The translations under genes were made by a program, and so were the position numbers. A stretch of 64,000 nucleotides of DNA, taken from NCBI GenBank assembly GCA_043780595.1, contig JAYWCL010000130.1, positions 1-64,000 of the forward strand, read 5' to 3'. Below, piece by piece: positions 16,669 to 24,065 of the stretch (the stretch's first letter is position 1; each line of letters begins with the position of its first letter). Under the pieces are notes generated by a model. The model had not been told where the DNA came from. It searched no databases and was given only the letters and a program-made list of their open reading frames with translations. The stretch comes from Limnoglobus sp043780595 (GTDB taxonomy: Bacteria; Planctomycetota; Planctomycetia; Gemmatales; Gemmataceae).

Positions 16669-17835
16669 ATGGTACAAAAACCCGGACTCGAAATTCCAAC
16701 GATCCGAGTATTGCTGGTCGACGATGATGAAGACGACTACCGATTGACTCTCTCCGTCACTCGTGAAATTACAAACGCAAAAATCCAACTCGATTGGCAG
16801 CCAGACTTCGATACGGCACTCGAAGCGATCTGCGATGGAGTACACGATGTCTACCTCATCGATTACCGTCTCGGCCAGAAAACGGGCATAGACCTTCTTC
16901 ATGCGCTCAAGGAAAAAAAGTGTTCGGGGCCGATCATTTTGCTGACCGGTCAGGGCGAACCGGAGATCGACCGCGCCGCGCAGTCGGCAGGGGCGGCGGA
17001 TTATCTCGAGAAAAGCCGGCTCGACGCGGTCGTGTTCGAGCGAATGATCCGCTACGCAATTCACCAGCATAATCACGAAGCCGAACTCGAACGCAAGGTC
17101 GTCGAACGCACCGAAGAATTAGAGGCGGCGAATCGCGCCCTCCGCGATGCGAACGTCCGAAAAGACGAGTTTCTCGCGACACTCGCGCACGAACTTCGCA
17201 ACCCGCTCGCACCGATTCGCCACGCGCTCGAACTGCAAAAACTCATCGTCGACGACCCCATTGCCCACGAACAAGCCCGCAATGTCATGGAACGCCAACT
17301 GTTGCAGTTGGTGCGCCTCATCGACGATCTCCTCGACGTCTCGCGACTCAATCGCGGGGTGCTTTCGCTGAACCGGGAACCGTTCGATTTGCGAAGTGCC
17401 ATCTCGCTCGCCGTCGAAACGAGTATGCCGCGAATCCTCAAAGCGGGCATCGAACTGCAACAGAACATACCAGATCGTCCATTACCTTTCCTCGGCGAGC
17501 ACATTCGCATCGCGCAAGTGATTACCAACATCCTCAACAATTCTGCGAAGTATACGAATCGCGGCGGTTCCATATCGCTTAGCGTCGAACGAAACGCGAT
17601 CGCATATTGCATTCGCGTGAGCGATAATGGCGTGGGGATTCCGCCAGCGCAACTCGAACATGTATTCGATCTCTTCACGCAAGTCGATCGCGCATTGAAC
17701 CGCCTCGATGGCGGCCTCGGTATCGGGTTGGCGCTCGTGAAATGGCTAGTCGAAATGCACGGTGGCACCGTCGTGGCCGAAAGCCCCGGCCCACAACAAG
17801 GCACGACAATCACAGTTCAATTGCCAATTTTGTAA
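16669..17835 (+). CDS. Response-regulator receiver / histidine kinase hybrid
   Basis: The 388-residue soluble protein has an N-terminal receiver (VLLVDDDEDD at ~14-23, phospho-acceptor Asp65 in LIDYRLG). After a coiled-coil linker comes a HisKA domain with His174 (TLAHELRNPL). The HATPase domain has an N-box (ITNILNNSAKYTN), VSDNGVGIP, and GGLGIGLALVKWLVEMHGG. The order REC-HK means its kinase is probably gated by phosphorelay from another kinase. No transmembrane sensor is present. I chose the ATG at 16669 because GGAGTGGAGCG precedes it. Its likely partner is the NtrC-type regulator at 14146-15579, by proximity only. Confidence 0.88.
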   Translation: MVQKPGLEIPTIRVLLVDDDEDDYRLTLSVTREITNAKIQLDWQPDFDTALEAICDGVHDVYLIDYRLGQKTGIDLLHALKEKKCSGPIILLTGQGEPEIDRAAQSAGAADYLEKSRLDAVVFERMIRYAIHQHNHEAELERKVVERTEELEAANRALRDANVRKDEFLATLAHELRNPLAPIRHALELQKLIVDDPIAHEQARNVMERQLLQLVRLIDDLLDVSRLNRGVLSLNREPFDLRSAISLAVETSMPRILKAGIELQQNIPDRPLPFLGEHIRIAQVITNILNNSAKYTNRGGSISLSVERNAIAYCIRVSDNGVGIPPAQLEHVFDLFTQVDRALNRLDGGLGIGLALVKWLVEMHGGTVVAESPGPQQGTTITVQLPIL

Positions 17836-17842
17836 ATACCTC

Positions 17843-17895
17843 TTGGCGAGCGGTGGGTGTAAGCCCACTGATCCAGCCATCGTCGTGCGATATAG
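17843..17895 (+). repeat. 53-nt direct repeat, first copy
   Basis: The sequence starting TTGGCGAGCGGTGGGTGTAA and ending GTCGTGCGATATAG is identical to 18070-18122, 227 nt away. It begins 8 nt after the kinase stop codon. Confidence 0.9.
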
Positions 17896-17900
17896 TTTTG

Positions 17901-18023
17901 TAGGTCGGGCCGGAGGCTTTGGGAGGCCCGACAGTGCTATCGTGCGATGACTTAAAACCTTCGGGGTTTTTGTCGCGGATACTCTGTCGGGCCTCATCGC
18001 AAAGCCTCTTCGGCCGCGACCTA
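17901..18023 (+). repeat. Imperfect inverted repeat between the 53-nt copies
   Basis: TAGGTCGGGCCGGAGGCTTTG (17901-17921) and GAGGCCCGACAG (17923-17934) are mirrored by CTGTCGGGCCTC (17984-17995) and CAAAGCCTCTTCGG...GACCTA (18000-18023). The loop holds AAAACC-TTCGG-GGTTTTT, itself a terminator-like hairpin. Confidence 0.75.
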
Positions 18024-18069
18024 CGGCGTCTGATTGTTGGAAATGCAATCGGACCCGTGAACGGTTACC

Positions 18070-18122
18070 TTGGCGAGCGGTGGGTGTAAGCCCACTGATC
18101 CAGCCATCGTCGTGCGATATAG
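18070..18122 (+). repeat. 53-nt direct repeat, second copy
   Basis: This is identical to 17843-17895. Together the two copies flank the inverted repeat at 17901-18023, forming a composite unit. Confidence 0.9.
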
Positions 18123-18253
18123 GAATGAGCAGATACAGCCTCATCGAAATCGATGTTTTACATGTACCATTTCATGCCCGCCCGAAGGGCAAGTTTTGAA
18201 GTTGCGCAATGAAGCGGGGCATTTGGAACAGATGCGTTTCGATATGCCAGAAC

Positions 18254-18315
18254 ACCCAGGGGTACGACGTAAGACGTCTAACCCTGGGCTAAAAGAGGGA
18301 ACCCCGTTGGGGTAA
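18254..18315 (+). repeat. CCCAGGGGTACGACG / ACCCCGTTGGGGT intergenic repeat
   Basis: CCCAGGGGTACGACGTAAGA, then CGTCTAACCCTGGGCTAAA and GAACCCCGTTGGGGTAA, match 48272-48333 nearly base for base. Each block can form a hairpin. Confidence 0.8.
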
Positions 18316-18659
18316 ATACATATGCCTCACGCGGCAGAAATTGATACCTTTTCAAATGGCTCGACGTATCAATTCTGGTAGCCGCAGGTCTTCAGCCTGC
18401 GCGGGGCAAATACCCTCGAAAACCAGTCGTGGCGAGTCTTCGAGACGCGACGCCATACGGCACGATGGCAATGGGTGCGACCCCCCTCCCATGGTATCAC
18501 CATGGGCTACGTGAGCGATCCTTTCAGGACCGAAGAACAGAACCCCGACCCTGAAGGGCAACGCCATGAACGATTTCCTCATCGGCGTTTTTTTTCGTGT
18601 ATTTCGTGTGATTCGTGGTGAGTTCGGGGCTGGCACGATCGTGTTGCGTTTTGTGTGTA

Positions 18660-18684
18660 TCCCTCGCTGGCGCGTCGGGCTAAC
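18660..18684 (+). repeat. 25-nt TCCCTCGCTGGCGCGTCGGGCTAAC repeat (single arm)
   Basis: This 25-mer is identical to the right arm of the palindrome at 42072-42159. Here it occurs alone. Confidence 0.85.
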
Positions 18685-18776
18685 AAGATCGGATTATTAT
18701 CCCGCAGCGCCAGTTTTGAAGTTGCGCTAAACTGTCACCGATCTTCAAATGCCGCTGTTTCACGCACAAACACGTG

Positions 18777-18858
18777 CCCGGCGAGCGGCATTGCGTAAGC
18801 ATGCCGTGGTAGTCTCACAGGGTTCACACGGCACGCTTACGCCGTGCCGCTCGCCGGG
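18777..18858 (+). repeat. Inverted repeat with GGCGAGCGGCA arms
   Basis: The 32-nt arms 18777-18808 and 18827-18858 are complementary with three mismatches around an 18-nt loop. The arm core GGCGAGCGGC also appears near 48440 and, in variant form, in the 53-nt repeats. Confidence 0.8.
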
Positions 18859-19024
18859 GTTTCGAGAATGAACATCGTCAAAGTGAGTGCCAGGGTTTCA
18901 AATTGCGCAACTTCAAAACGCGCAAGCGAGGAATCCCGATGCCGTTACGGAACGTCGAAAGCGTACACAATCGTAACTTCGCGTCACTTGGGGCCGCACC
19001 CATACCGATTCGTACAATTCCTGC

Positions 19025-19408
19025 ATGAAACCGACCATCGCTGTTATCGGCGCGAATTCCGACCGCCGCAAGTTCGCCAACAAGTGCGTGCGGGCGTACT
19101 TGGCCGCGGGTTACGACGTCTTTCCCGTTCACCCGATGGAGACGCAAGTCGAAGGCTTGACTGTCTTTCGATCGGTGGCAGACATTCCACTCGAACGGCT
19201 CGATCGCGTCAGCGTGTACCTACCGCCAGTCGTTGGCGTGAAGGCGATGGATACGCTGGTAGGCAAGGCGATTTCCGAAGTGTGGCTCAATCCGGGTGCC
19301 GACGCGCCGGAAGTTGTGGCGCGTGCGAAATCGCTCGGCTTCCACGTCGTCGCCGATTGCAGTATCGTCGATATCGGCGTTTCGCCCAGTCAGTTTCCGG
19401 ACGCATAA
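19025..19408 (+). CDS. CoA-binding domain protein (YccU-like)
   Basis: This 127-residue single-domain Rossmann protein has an N-terminal TIAVIGANSDRRKFANK nucleotide-binding loop, a VFPVHP strand, and the C-terminal VADCSIVD motif typical of the CoA_binding_2 family. The molecular role is unestablished. The gene ends 3 nt before the ABC ATPase start, so the two are probably co-transcribed. Confidence 0.85.
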   Translation: MKPTIAVIGANSDRRKFANKCVRAYLAAGYDVFPVHPMETQVEGLTVFRSVADIPLERLDRVSVYLPPVVGVKAMDTLVGKAISEVWLNPGADAPEVVARAKSLGFHVVADCSIVDIGVSPSQFPDA

Positions 19409-19411
19409 TCC

Positions 19412-20137
19412 ATGATCGAAATCATCGAAGTCACCAAGCGTTACGGCAACAAGGTGGCGGTCGAAAATCTCAACCTCGTCGTACCCAACGGCGAGTTGTT
19501 CGCGTTCCTCGGGCCGAACGGCGCGGGCAAGACGACGACGATCAAAATGCTGTGCGGGCTGCTGTTTCCGACAACGGGAACCGTAAAAATCGGCGGCTAC
19601 GACATGTCCACGCACGGCGACGAGGCACGGGCGCTCGTCAGTTACGTGCCCGATCAGCCGTTCCTTTACGAGAAGCTCACCGGCCGCGAGTTCTTGCAGT
19701 TCACCGCCGATCTCTACGGTATGCCCGTCGCGTATGGCAAGTCGCGCATGGAGCGCGTCATCGAGTTATTCCATCTCGACGAATTCGTCGACACGCTCAC
19801 CGAACGCTATTCGCACGGGATGCGGCAACGCACGGTGTTCGCGGCTGCGCTGCTCCACGAGCCGAAACTGCTGATCGCCGACGAACCGACGGTCGGCCTC
19901 GACCCGAAGAGCATCCGCGAGTTGAAGTTACTGCTGCGCGATCTCGCGAAACAGGGCGTGACGGTGTTCCTCTCGACGCACACGCTGGACATCGCACAGG
20001 AACTCGCGGACCGCGTCGGAATCATCCACAACGGCACGCTCATCGGCTGCGGCACACTCGACGACCTCCGCAAGAAAGCGGGCAGCGATGGCACTCTCGA
20101 AGACGTCTTCTTGAAGATCACCGAGTCGAACGCATAA
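19412..20137 (+). CDS. ABC transporter ATP-binding protein (ABC-2/CcmA type)
   Basis: The 241-residue ATPase has Walker A GPNGAGKTT (~35-43), the signature YSHGMRQR, Walker B LLIADEPTVGLD and a switch His in STHTLD. The pattern is that of drug/lipid exporters with ABC-2 permeases. No permease gene is adjacent; a stand-alone ABC-2 permease lies at 44590-45528, and whether they pair is unknown. It sits 3 nt after the CoA-binding protein gene. Confidence 0.9.
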   Translation: MIEIIEVTKRYGNKVAVENLNLVVPNGELFAFLGPNGAGKTTTIKMLCGLLFPTTGTVKIGGYDMSTHGDEARALVSYVPDQPFLYEKLTGREFLQFTADLYGMPVAYGKSRMERVIELFHLDEFVDTLTERYSHGMRQRTVFAAALLHEPKLLIADEPTVGLDPKSIRELKLLLRDLAKQGVTVFLSTHTLDIAQELADRVGIIHNGTLIGCGTLDDLRKKAGSDGTLEDVFLKITESNA

Positions 20138-20160
20138 AGCATCTTGTGTGTCGTTCGCAA

Positions 20161-20212
20161 AACGAACGCGGCCCGCGTTGGGACGGGTGTTCCAACGCGG
20201 GCCGTGTTCGTT
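20161..20212. terminator. Bidirectional terminator
   Basis: A 21-bp stem with one wobble pair (20161-20181 with 20192-20212) lies between two convergent genes, the ABC ATPase and rplQ. AACGAACGCGGCCCGCGTTGG is the left arm. It can serve both strands. Confidence 0.75.
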
Positions 20213-20228
20213 CGATACCTCGCCCGAA

Positions 20229-20744
20229 TCAATCTTGGGTGACGAGCGCAGCGGGTGCGGCGGGGGCACCGGAGCGGCGTTGGACTTTGAGTTCGCCTTC
20301 CTTCAGCATCTCAATGATGGCCGTCTCACCGGCGTCGCCGAGGCGACGATAGTGCAGCTTCATGACGCGGGTGTACCCACCTGGGCGGTCCTTGAAGCGC
20401 GGGCCGATTTCGTTGAACAGCTTCTTGAGAACGGTGTTGTTCTCTTCAGCGAGCTTGTTTTCTTTGGTGTAAATACCCGTGCCGTGCATCGGCCCGAGGA
20501 GTGCCATCGCCTGACGGCGATAGTGCAGCGACTGGATCTTGCCCGACGGCGTGCCGTCGTCGACGAGTGCCGCTTTCTTAGCGAGGGTAATCAGTCTTTC
20601 GACGAACGGACGAAGCTCTTTGGCTTTCGGAACGGTCGTCTGGATCGATCCGTGCGTGATGAGCGCGCGGGAAAGGTTCCGGAAGAGAGCGAGGCGGTGG
20701 CTGGACGTCCGGTTAAGGTGTCGGCCTTTGAGACGGTGGCGCAT
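20229..20744 (-). CDS. rplQ: Large ribosomal subunit protein bL17
   Basis: The 171-residue product starts MRHRLKGRHLNRTSSHRLAL, the canonical bL17 N-terminus. The core is followed by an extension rich in Ala/Pro (RRSGAPAAPAALVTQD), making it longer than the ~127-residue E. coli protein. It is the last gene of the minus-strand alpha operon, separated from rpoA by a repeat-filled spacer of 228 nt. Confidence 0.97.
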   Translation of the reverse strand: MRHRLKGRHLNRTSSHRLALFRNLSRALITHGSIQTTVPKAKELRPFVERLITLAKKAALVDDGTPSGKIQSLHYRRQAMALLGPMHGTGIYTKENKLAEENNTVLKKLFNEIGPRFKDRPGGYTRVMKLHYRRLGDAGETAIIEMLKEGELKVQRRSGAPAAPAALVTQD

Positions 20745-20814
20745 GAGACCCTCAAATTAAGGATGGTGTGAGAACCCCACTCCGTGCCAAGGAAAGCGGG
20801 GGACACTGTCGTAG

Positions 20815-20971
20815 TAGCGGTCAGCGGTCAGCTATCAGCAGCTATCAGCTATCAGCGGTCAGCGGTCAGCGGTCAGTTATCAGCTAAACAAGACCACTTT
20901 CAGCGGTCGGCAAACCCTCTCGGATTGGCTGACCGCTGATCGCTGAAAGCTGACAGCTGACAGCTGACAGC
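20815..20971. repeat. AGCGGTCAGC/AGCTATCAGC simple repeat cluster between rplQ and rpoA
   Basis: Units of 10-11 nt (AGCGGTCAGC, AGCTATCAGC) are repeated about eight times. They are followed, after 45 nt, by the complementary GCTGACCGCTGAT and GCTGACAGCTGACAGC, so the RNA can form a long hairpin inside the operon. Confidence 0.85.
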
Positions 20972-20972
20972 G

Positions 20973-21977
20973 TTATCGGCGTGTCGTCGGCATTTTCATG
21001 CCCAGATGAAGGTTGCGTTCCTTCAGCTTGCCGGTGACTTCTTTCAGCGTGGTTTCGCCGAAGTTGCGGACTTCGAGGAGTTCTTCCTCGGACCGCGAGA
21101 CGAGATCGCGAACGGTCGTGATCCCTTCGGATTCCAGGCAGTTCGTCGCACGAACCGAGAGTTCGAGTTCGGCGAGCGACATGTTGAGCTTGCGCTCGAA
21201 CTCGGTGTCGATGCCAGCCCCGAGTGCCGGCCCGATTTCGATCGGACCATCATCCAGTGGGACTTCTGGCCCCGGTTCGCTGTACTGGATAAATGCGTTC
21301 AGGTGTTTCCGCAGAATCTTGGCCGATTCGACGATGGCCATCTGTGGCCCGACGGTGCCGTTCGTCCAGATTTCCATCACGAGTCGGTCGTAGTTCGTGC
21401 GTTGGCCGACGCGAGTTTCCTCGATGTCGTACTTGACGCGGACGACCGGCGAGAAGCTGCTATCGACGGGAATGACGCCGATTTCGCGTTCTTTGCCTGC
21501 GTTTTCGTCGGCGGTGTGGTAACCGCGACCGTTTTCCACGGTCATCTCGATCACCAATGGCACATCGTCCGTCATCGTCGCGATGTGGTGCTCGGGATTG
21601 AGAACCTGAATCGATTCGTCGTGCTGGAGGTGCGAACCGTTGACGACGCCCTTTTGGTGGCGGTCGATGCGGATCGTTTTCGGCTGGTCCGACAGGTTTT
21701 TCACGACGAGCGACTTGATGTTCAGAATGATGTCGGTGACATCTTCCACCACGCCGGGGATCGTCGAGATTTCGTGTTGGACGCCTTGGATTTTCACGCG
21801 GGTCACCGCCGAACCTTCGAGGCTCGACAGGAGAATGCGTCGCAAACTGTTGCCGACCGTCATGCCGAACCCGCGTTCGAACGGTTCGACGTGAAACTTG
21901 CCGTATGTGTCCGTGAGGGTCGAGCGTTCGCTCGCCACACGGTTCGGCAGTTCGAGACCACGCCATCGGATACGCAT
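20973..21977 (-). CDS. rpoA: RNA polymerase alpha subunit
   Basis: The 334-residue product has the N-terminal dimerisation domain with HVEPFERGFGMTVGNSLRRI (residues ~28-47). The C-terminal domain contains LELSVRATNCLESEGITTVR and RNFGETTLKEV, which contact UP elements and activators. The length matches the family (~330). It lies within the alpha operon after rpsD and before rplQ. Confidence 0.98.
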   Translation of the reverse strand: MRIRWRGLELPNRVASERSTLTDTYGKFHVEPFERGFGMTVGNSLRRILLSSLEGSAVTRVKIQGVQHEISTIPGVVEDVTDIILNIKSLVVKNLSDQPKTIRIDRHQKGVVNGSHLQHDESIQVLNPEHHIATMTDDVPLVIEMTVENGRGYHTADENAGKEREIGVIPVDSSFSPVVRVKYDIEETRVGQRTNYDRLVMEIWTNGTVGPQMAIVESAKILRKHLNAFIQYSEPGPEVPLDDGPIEIGPALGAGIDTEFERKLNMSLAELELSVRATNCLESEGITTVRDLVSRSEEELLEVRNFGETTLKEVTGKLKERNLHLGMKMPTTRR

Positions 21978-22116
21978 AGGAAACGAGCCTTTGCAAAGTC
22001 GTCGGCGTCAGCTTTCCGTTGGGGGCAGGTACCGCGATGGAGTACCCGAGATTCCCCGACACAGCAAGACGCCAAACGATTGGGTGAAAACGATCGCTTG
22101 TGCTTTTACCGCCCGC

Positions 22117-22752
22117 TTATCGCGTGGCAATTTCGATGATGAGCTGCTCGCGGATCTCGGAGATTCGCGGATCGACGTCGCCGCGACCCGGCAGGCGAAG
22201 CATTCGGCCTTCGGGATCTTCGGAGTTCGTACGCTCCAAGAAATCGGGGACCGGTTCGCCGCCGACGGCCTGCAAGTGCAGTCGCGTGAGGGCGAGGCTG
22301 CGTACCGCCATCTTCACTTTGACGATGTCGTTCGGCTTCACGAGCACGCTCGGCACGTCGCACTTGCGACCGTTGACCATTACGTGACCGTGCGCGACGA
22401 GTTGGCGGGCACCCTTGCGGTTCGGCGCGAAGCCGAGGCGGTGAACGACGTTATCGAGACGGCGTTCGAGAATGCTGAGCAACGCTTCGCCGGTGTTGGC
22501 TTGGCGCGTCGCGAGTTCGAAGTAGCGGCGGAACTGCCGTTCGAGCACGCCGTAGAAGAACTTCAAGCGTTGTTTTTCGCGGAGGCGAAGGCCGTATTCG
22601 GAGGTTTTGCCGCGACGGGCACCGTGCATACCGGGAGGTAATGCCTGGCGATCGATCGGGCACTTCGAGCTAAAGCAACGGCTACCCTTGAGGAACAATT
22701 TCAATTGTTCTCGACGGCAGCGTTTGCATGCGGGGTCGGTAAAACGGGCCAT
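22117..22752 (-). CDS. rpsD: Small ribosomal subunit protein uS4
   Basis: The 211-residue uS4 has a zinc-finger-type N-terminus with Cys9, Cys12, Cys26 and Cys31 (the 'C+' form) and the S4 RNA-binding region (LERRLDNVVHRLGFA, ARQLVAHGHVMVNG). uS4 is the primary 16S binder and in other bacteria represses its own operon. A structured spacer precedes it on the mRNA. Confidence 0.97.
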   Translation of the reverse strand: MARFTDPACKRCRREQLKLFLKGSRCFSSKCPIDRQALPPGMHGARRGKTSEYGLRLREKQRLKFFYGVLERQFRRYFELATRQANTGEALLSILERRLDNVVHRLGFAPNRKGARQLVAHGHVMVNGRKCDVPSVLVKPNDIVKVKMAVRSLALTRLHLQAVGGEPVPDFLERTNSEDPEGRMLRLPGRGDVDPRISEIREQLIIEIATR

Positions 22753-22802
22753 GAGTAGGCGGTTCGTCCAAGTGGGATGTCAGTGAATGGTACAGGGGTC
22801 GG

Positions 22803-22912
22803 TCCTGCTGCGAAAGCAGGATACACCGCTCCGGAGAACCCCTGGGTCGATCCGGTGCGGGAAGCGAAATCGCGGAAGGAACCGTGCGCCCCACTGACAC
22901 GGGGACGGTTCC
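22803..22912 (-). promoter_or_regulatory. Structured spacer between rpsK and rpsD
   Basis: The 179-nt spacer has two inverted repeats: TCCTGCT/AGCAGGA (22803-22821) and a longer GGAACCGT...CCCC/GGGG-ACGGTTCC hairpin (22878-22912). It could be an mRNA leader for rpsD, where S4 autoregulation acts in other bacteria, or simply an intergenic repeat. Confidence 0.35.
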
Positions 22913-22931
22913 GAAGCGATATCGACAAAAA

Positions 22932-23312
22932 TTACACGCGGCGCTTTTTCGGCGGGCGGCAACCGTTGTGCGGGAGGGGGGTGACGTCTTCGATGGCTTT
23001 GACGTTCAACCCGGCGGCTTGAAGCGCGGTGACGGCCGATTCGCGGCCAGCACCGGGGCCTTTGACGCGGACTTCGACTTCTTTCACGCCGAACTTCGAC
23101 GCCTTCGCAGCGGCATCTTCTGCGGCGCGTTGGGCGGCGAACGGCGTACTCTTACGACTTCCTTTGAAGCCGACCATGCCACCCGAAACCGAACACAGCG
23201 TATCGCCGTTCGCGTCGGTGATGGTGACGATCGTGTTGTTGAACGTCGATTGTACGTGCGCCACACCTCGGCTCACGTTGCGACGCTGTTTCTTCTTCTT
23301 GCTCTTAGCCAT
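22932..23312 (-). CDS. rpsK: Small ribosomal subunit protein uS11
   Basis: The 126-residue product starts with a Lys-rich MAKSKKKKQRR tail. It has the uS11 core STFNNTIVTITD and GSRKSTPFAAQ and ends in ITPLPHNGCRPPKKRRV-like sequence (here DVTPLPHNGCRPPKKRRV). It is a component of the 30S platform. Confidence 0.97.
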   Translation of the reverse strand: MAKSKKKKQRRNVSRGVAHVQSTFNNTIVTITDANGDTLCSVSGGMVGFKGSRKSTPFAAQRAAEDAAAKASKFGVKEVEVRVKGPGAGRESAVTALQAAGLNVKAIEDVTPLPHNGCRPPKKRRV

Positions 23313-23317
23313 GGGTA

Positions 23318-23420
23318 GCGATCAGCCTTCGGCTTACAGTGGTCAGCAAAACGGAGTATATTGATCGAACGCTACCAACCCACCGCTGACAGTACGGCTG
23401 AAGGCTGATAGCTGATAGCG
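23318..23420. repeat. Second AGCTGATAGC-type repeat spacer between rpsK and rpsM
   Basis: CGATCAGCCTTCGGCTTACAG and CTGTCAGC-like units face GCTGACAGTACGGCTGAAGG and CTGATAGCTGATAGC. It is the same repeat type as 20815-20971. Confidence 0.7.
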
Positions 23421-23425
23421 GATTC

Positions 23426-23806
23426 TTACTTATCCTTGACGCCCTTTTTACCGGCGACCGTCTTGCGAGGGCCTTTCCGGCTGCGGGCGTTCGTCTTGCT
23501 GCGCTGGCCGCGAACCGGAAGGTTCTTCCGGTGGCGCTCGCCGCGATAGCTCTTGATTTCTTTCAGGCGGGTGATGTTCCCACCCTCGAAGCGGCGCAAC
23601 GCCCCTTCGACGAGATAATCCTTGTCGAGGGTCGTCGCAATGCGGGCGATCTCGTCGTCGTTGAGTTCTTTCGCACGACGTTGCGGATCGATGCCGACTT
23701 TTTCGCACAGTTCCAGCGCCGTCACGGGGCCGATGCCCCGGAGGTAACGCAAGGAGATGTGCGTCGGTTTGTCGGATGGTAAGTCAACGCCTTGGATACG
23801 AGGCAT
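23426..23806 (-). CDS. rpsM: Small ribosomal subunit protein uS13
   Basis: The 126-residue product starts MPRIQGVDLPSDKPTHISLR and contains LRYLRGIGPVTA and the C-terminal KSYRGERHRKNLPVRGQRSK with a basic tail that binds tRNA/16S. Eighteen nt separate it from the bL36 gene upstream. Confidence 0.97.
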   Translation of the reverse strand: MPRIQGVDLPSDKPTHISLRYLRGIGPVTALELCEKVGIDPQRRAKELNDDEIARIATTLDKDYLVEGALRRFEGGNITRLKEIKSYRGERHRKNLPVRGQRSKTNARSRKGPRKTVAGKKGVKDK

Positions 23807-23824
23807 GTCAGCAGTTCCTCAGTC

Positions 23825-23938
23825 TTAGCCTTGACGCTGTTTATGGCGCGGGTCTTCGCAAATCACACGGACGACGCCCTTGCGCTTAATCAACTTACAC
23901 TTCTCGCAGATGCGTTTGACGCTGGATCGCACTTTCAC
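23825..23938 (-). CDS. rpmJ: Large ribosomal subunit protein bL36
   Basis: The 37-residue product MKVRSSVKRICEKCKLIKRK ends ICEDPRHKQRQG. It keeps the zinc ligands Cys11, Cys14, Cys27 and His32. It starts with GTG at 23936-23938, preceded by GGAGG, an excellent ribosome binding site. It is the first gene of the rpmJ-rpsM-rpsK-rpsD-rpoA-rplQ operon, the classical order. Confidence 0.96.
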   Translation of the reverse strand: MKVRSSVKRICEKCKLIKRKGVVRVICEDPRHKQRQG

Positions 23939-23983
23939 GACGGCCTCCGGGCCATCACGGCCGAGAATTTATGTTGAGCGCTT

Positions 23984-24011
23984 ACGATAGAGACCGGCGT
24001 TCCGTCGGCAA
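23984..24011 (-). promoter_or_regulatory. Possible sigma-70-type promoter for the alpha operon
   Basis: On the minus strand TTGCCG and TATCGT are separated by 16 nt, about 50 nt before the bL36 start. The match is modest and was found by eye. Confidence 0.3.
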
Positions 24012-24065
24012 GCCCTCCGTTGCGATTTCATGGCGAGTCGTCGCGATGTACATGTGCGCAAAACC

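Larger units (their letters stand above)
17836..19024. other. Gene-free, repeat-rich intergenic region
   Basis: About 1.2 kb has no ORF with a plausible ribosome binding site or recognisable product. It contains two exact copies of a 53-nt repeat, a long inverted repeat, a CCCAGGGG/ACCCCGTTGGGGT element, a TCCCTCGCTGG palindromic half, a 32-bp imperfect inverted repeat, and three copies of the 14-mer TTTTGAAGTTGCGC or its complement (18194, 18714, 18905). A TTCGTGT-rich stretch lies at 18593-18620. A small hairpin with a T-run at 17954-17972 may end the kinase transcript. Confidence 0.7.

Noticed and set aside
18630..18656. TGGCACG followed by TTGCG near 18631 as a sigma-54 promoter
   Set aside because: The spacing between GG and GC is 2 nt longer than the required 12, and no gene starts nearby.
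17836..19024. Protein-coding frames in the repeat-rich region, such as 18352-18636 on the minus strand
   Set aside because: No ribosome binding site, no family, and the sequence is composed of intergenic repeats and TTCGTGT-type runs.
20815..20971. CRISPR array
   Set aside because: Units are contiguous 10-mers without spacers and no cas gene is present.
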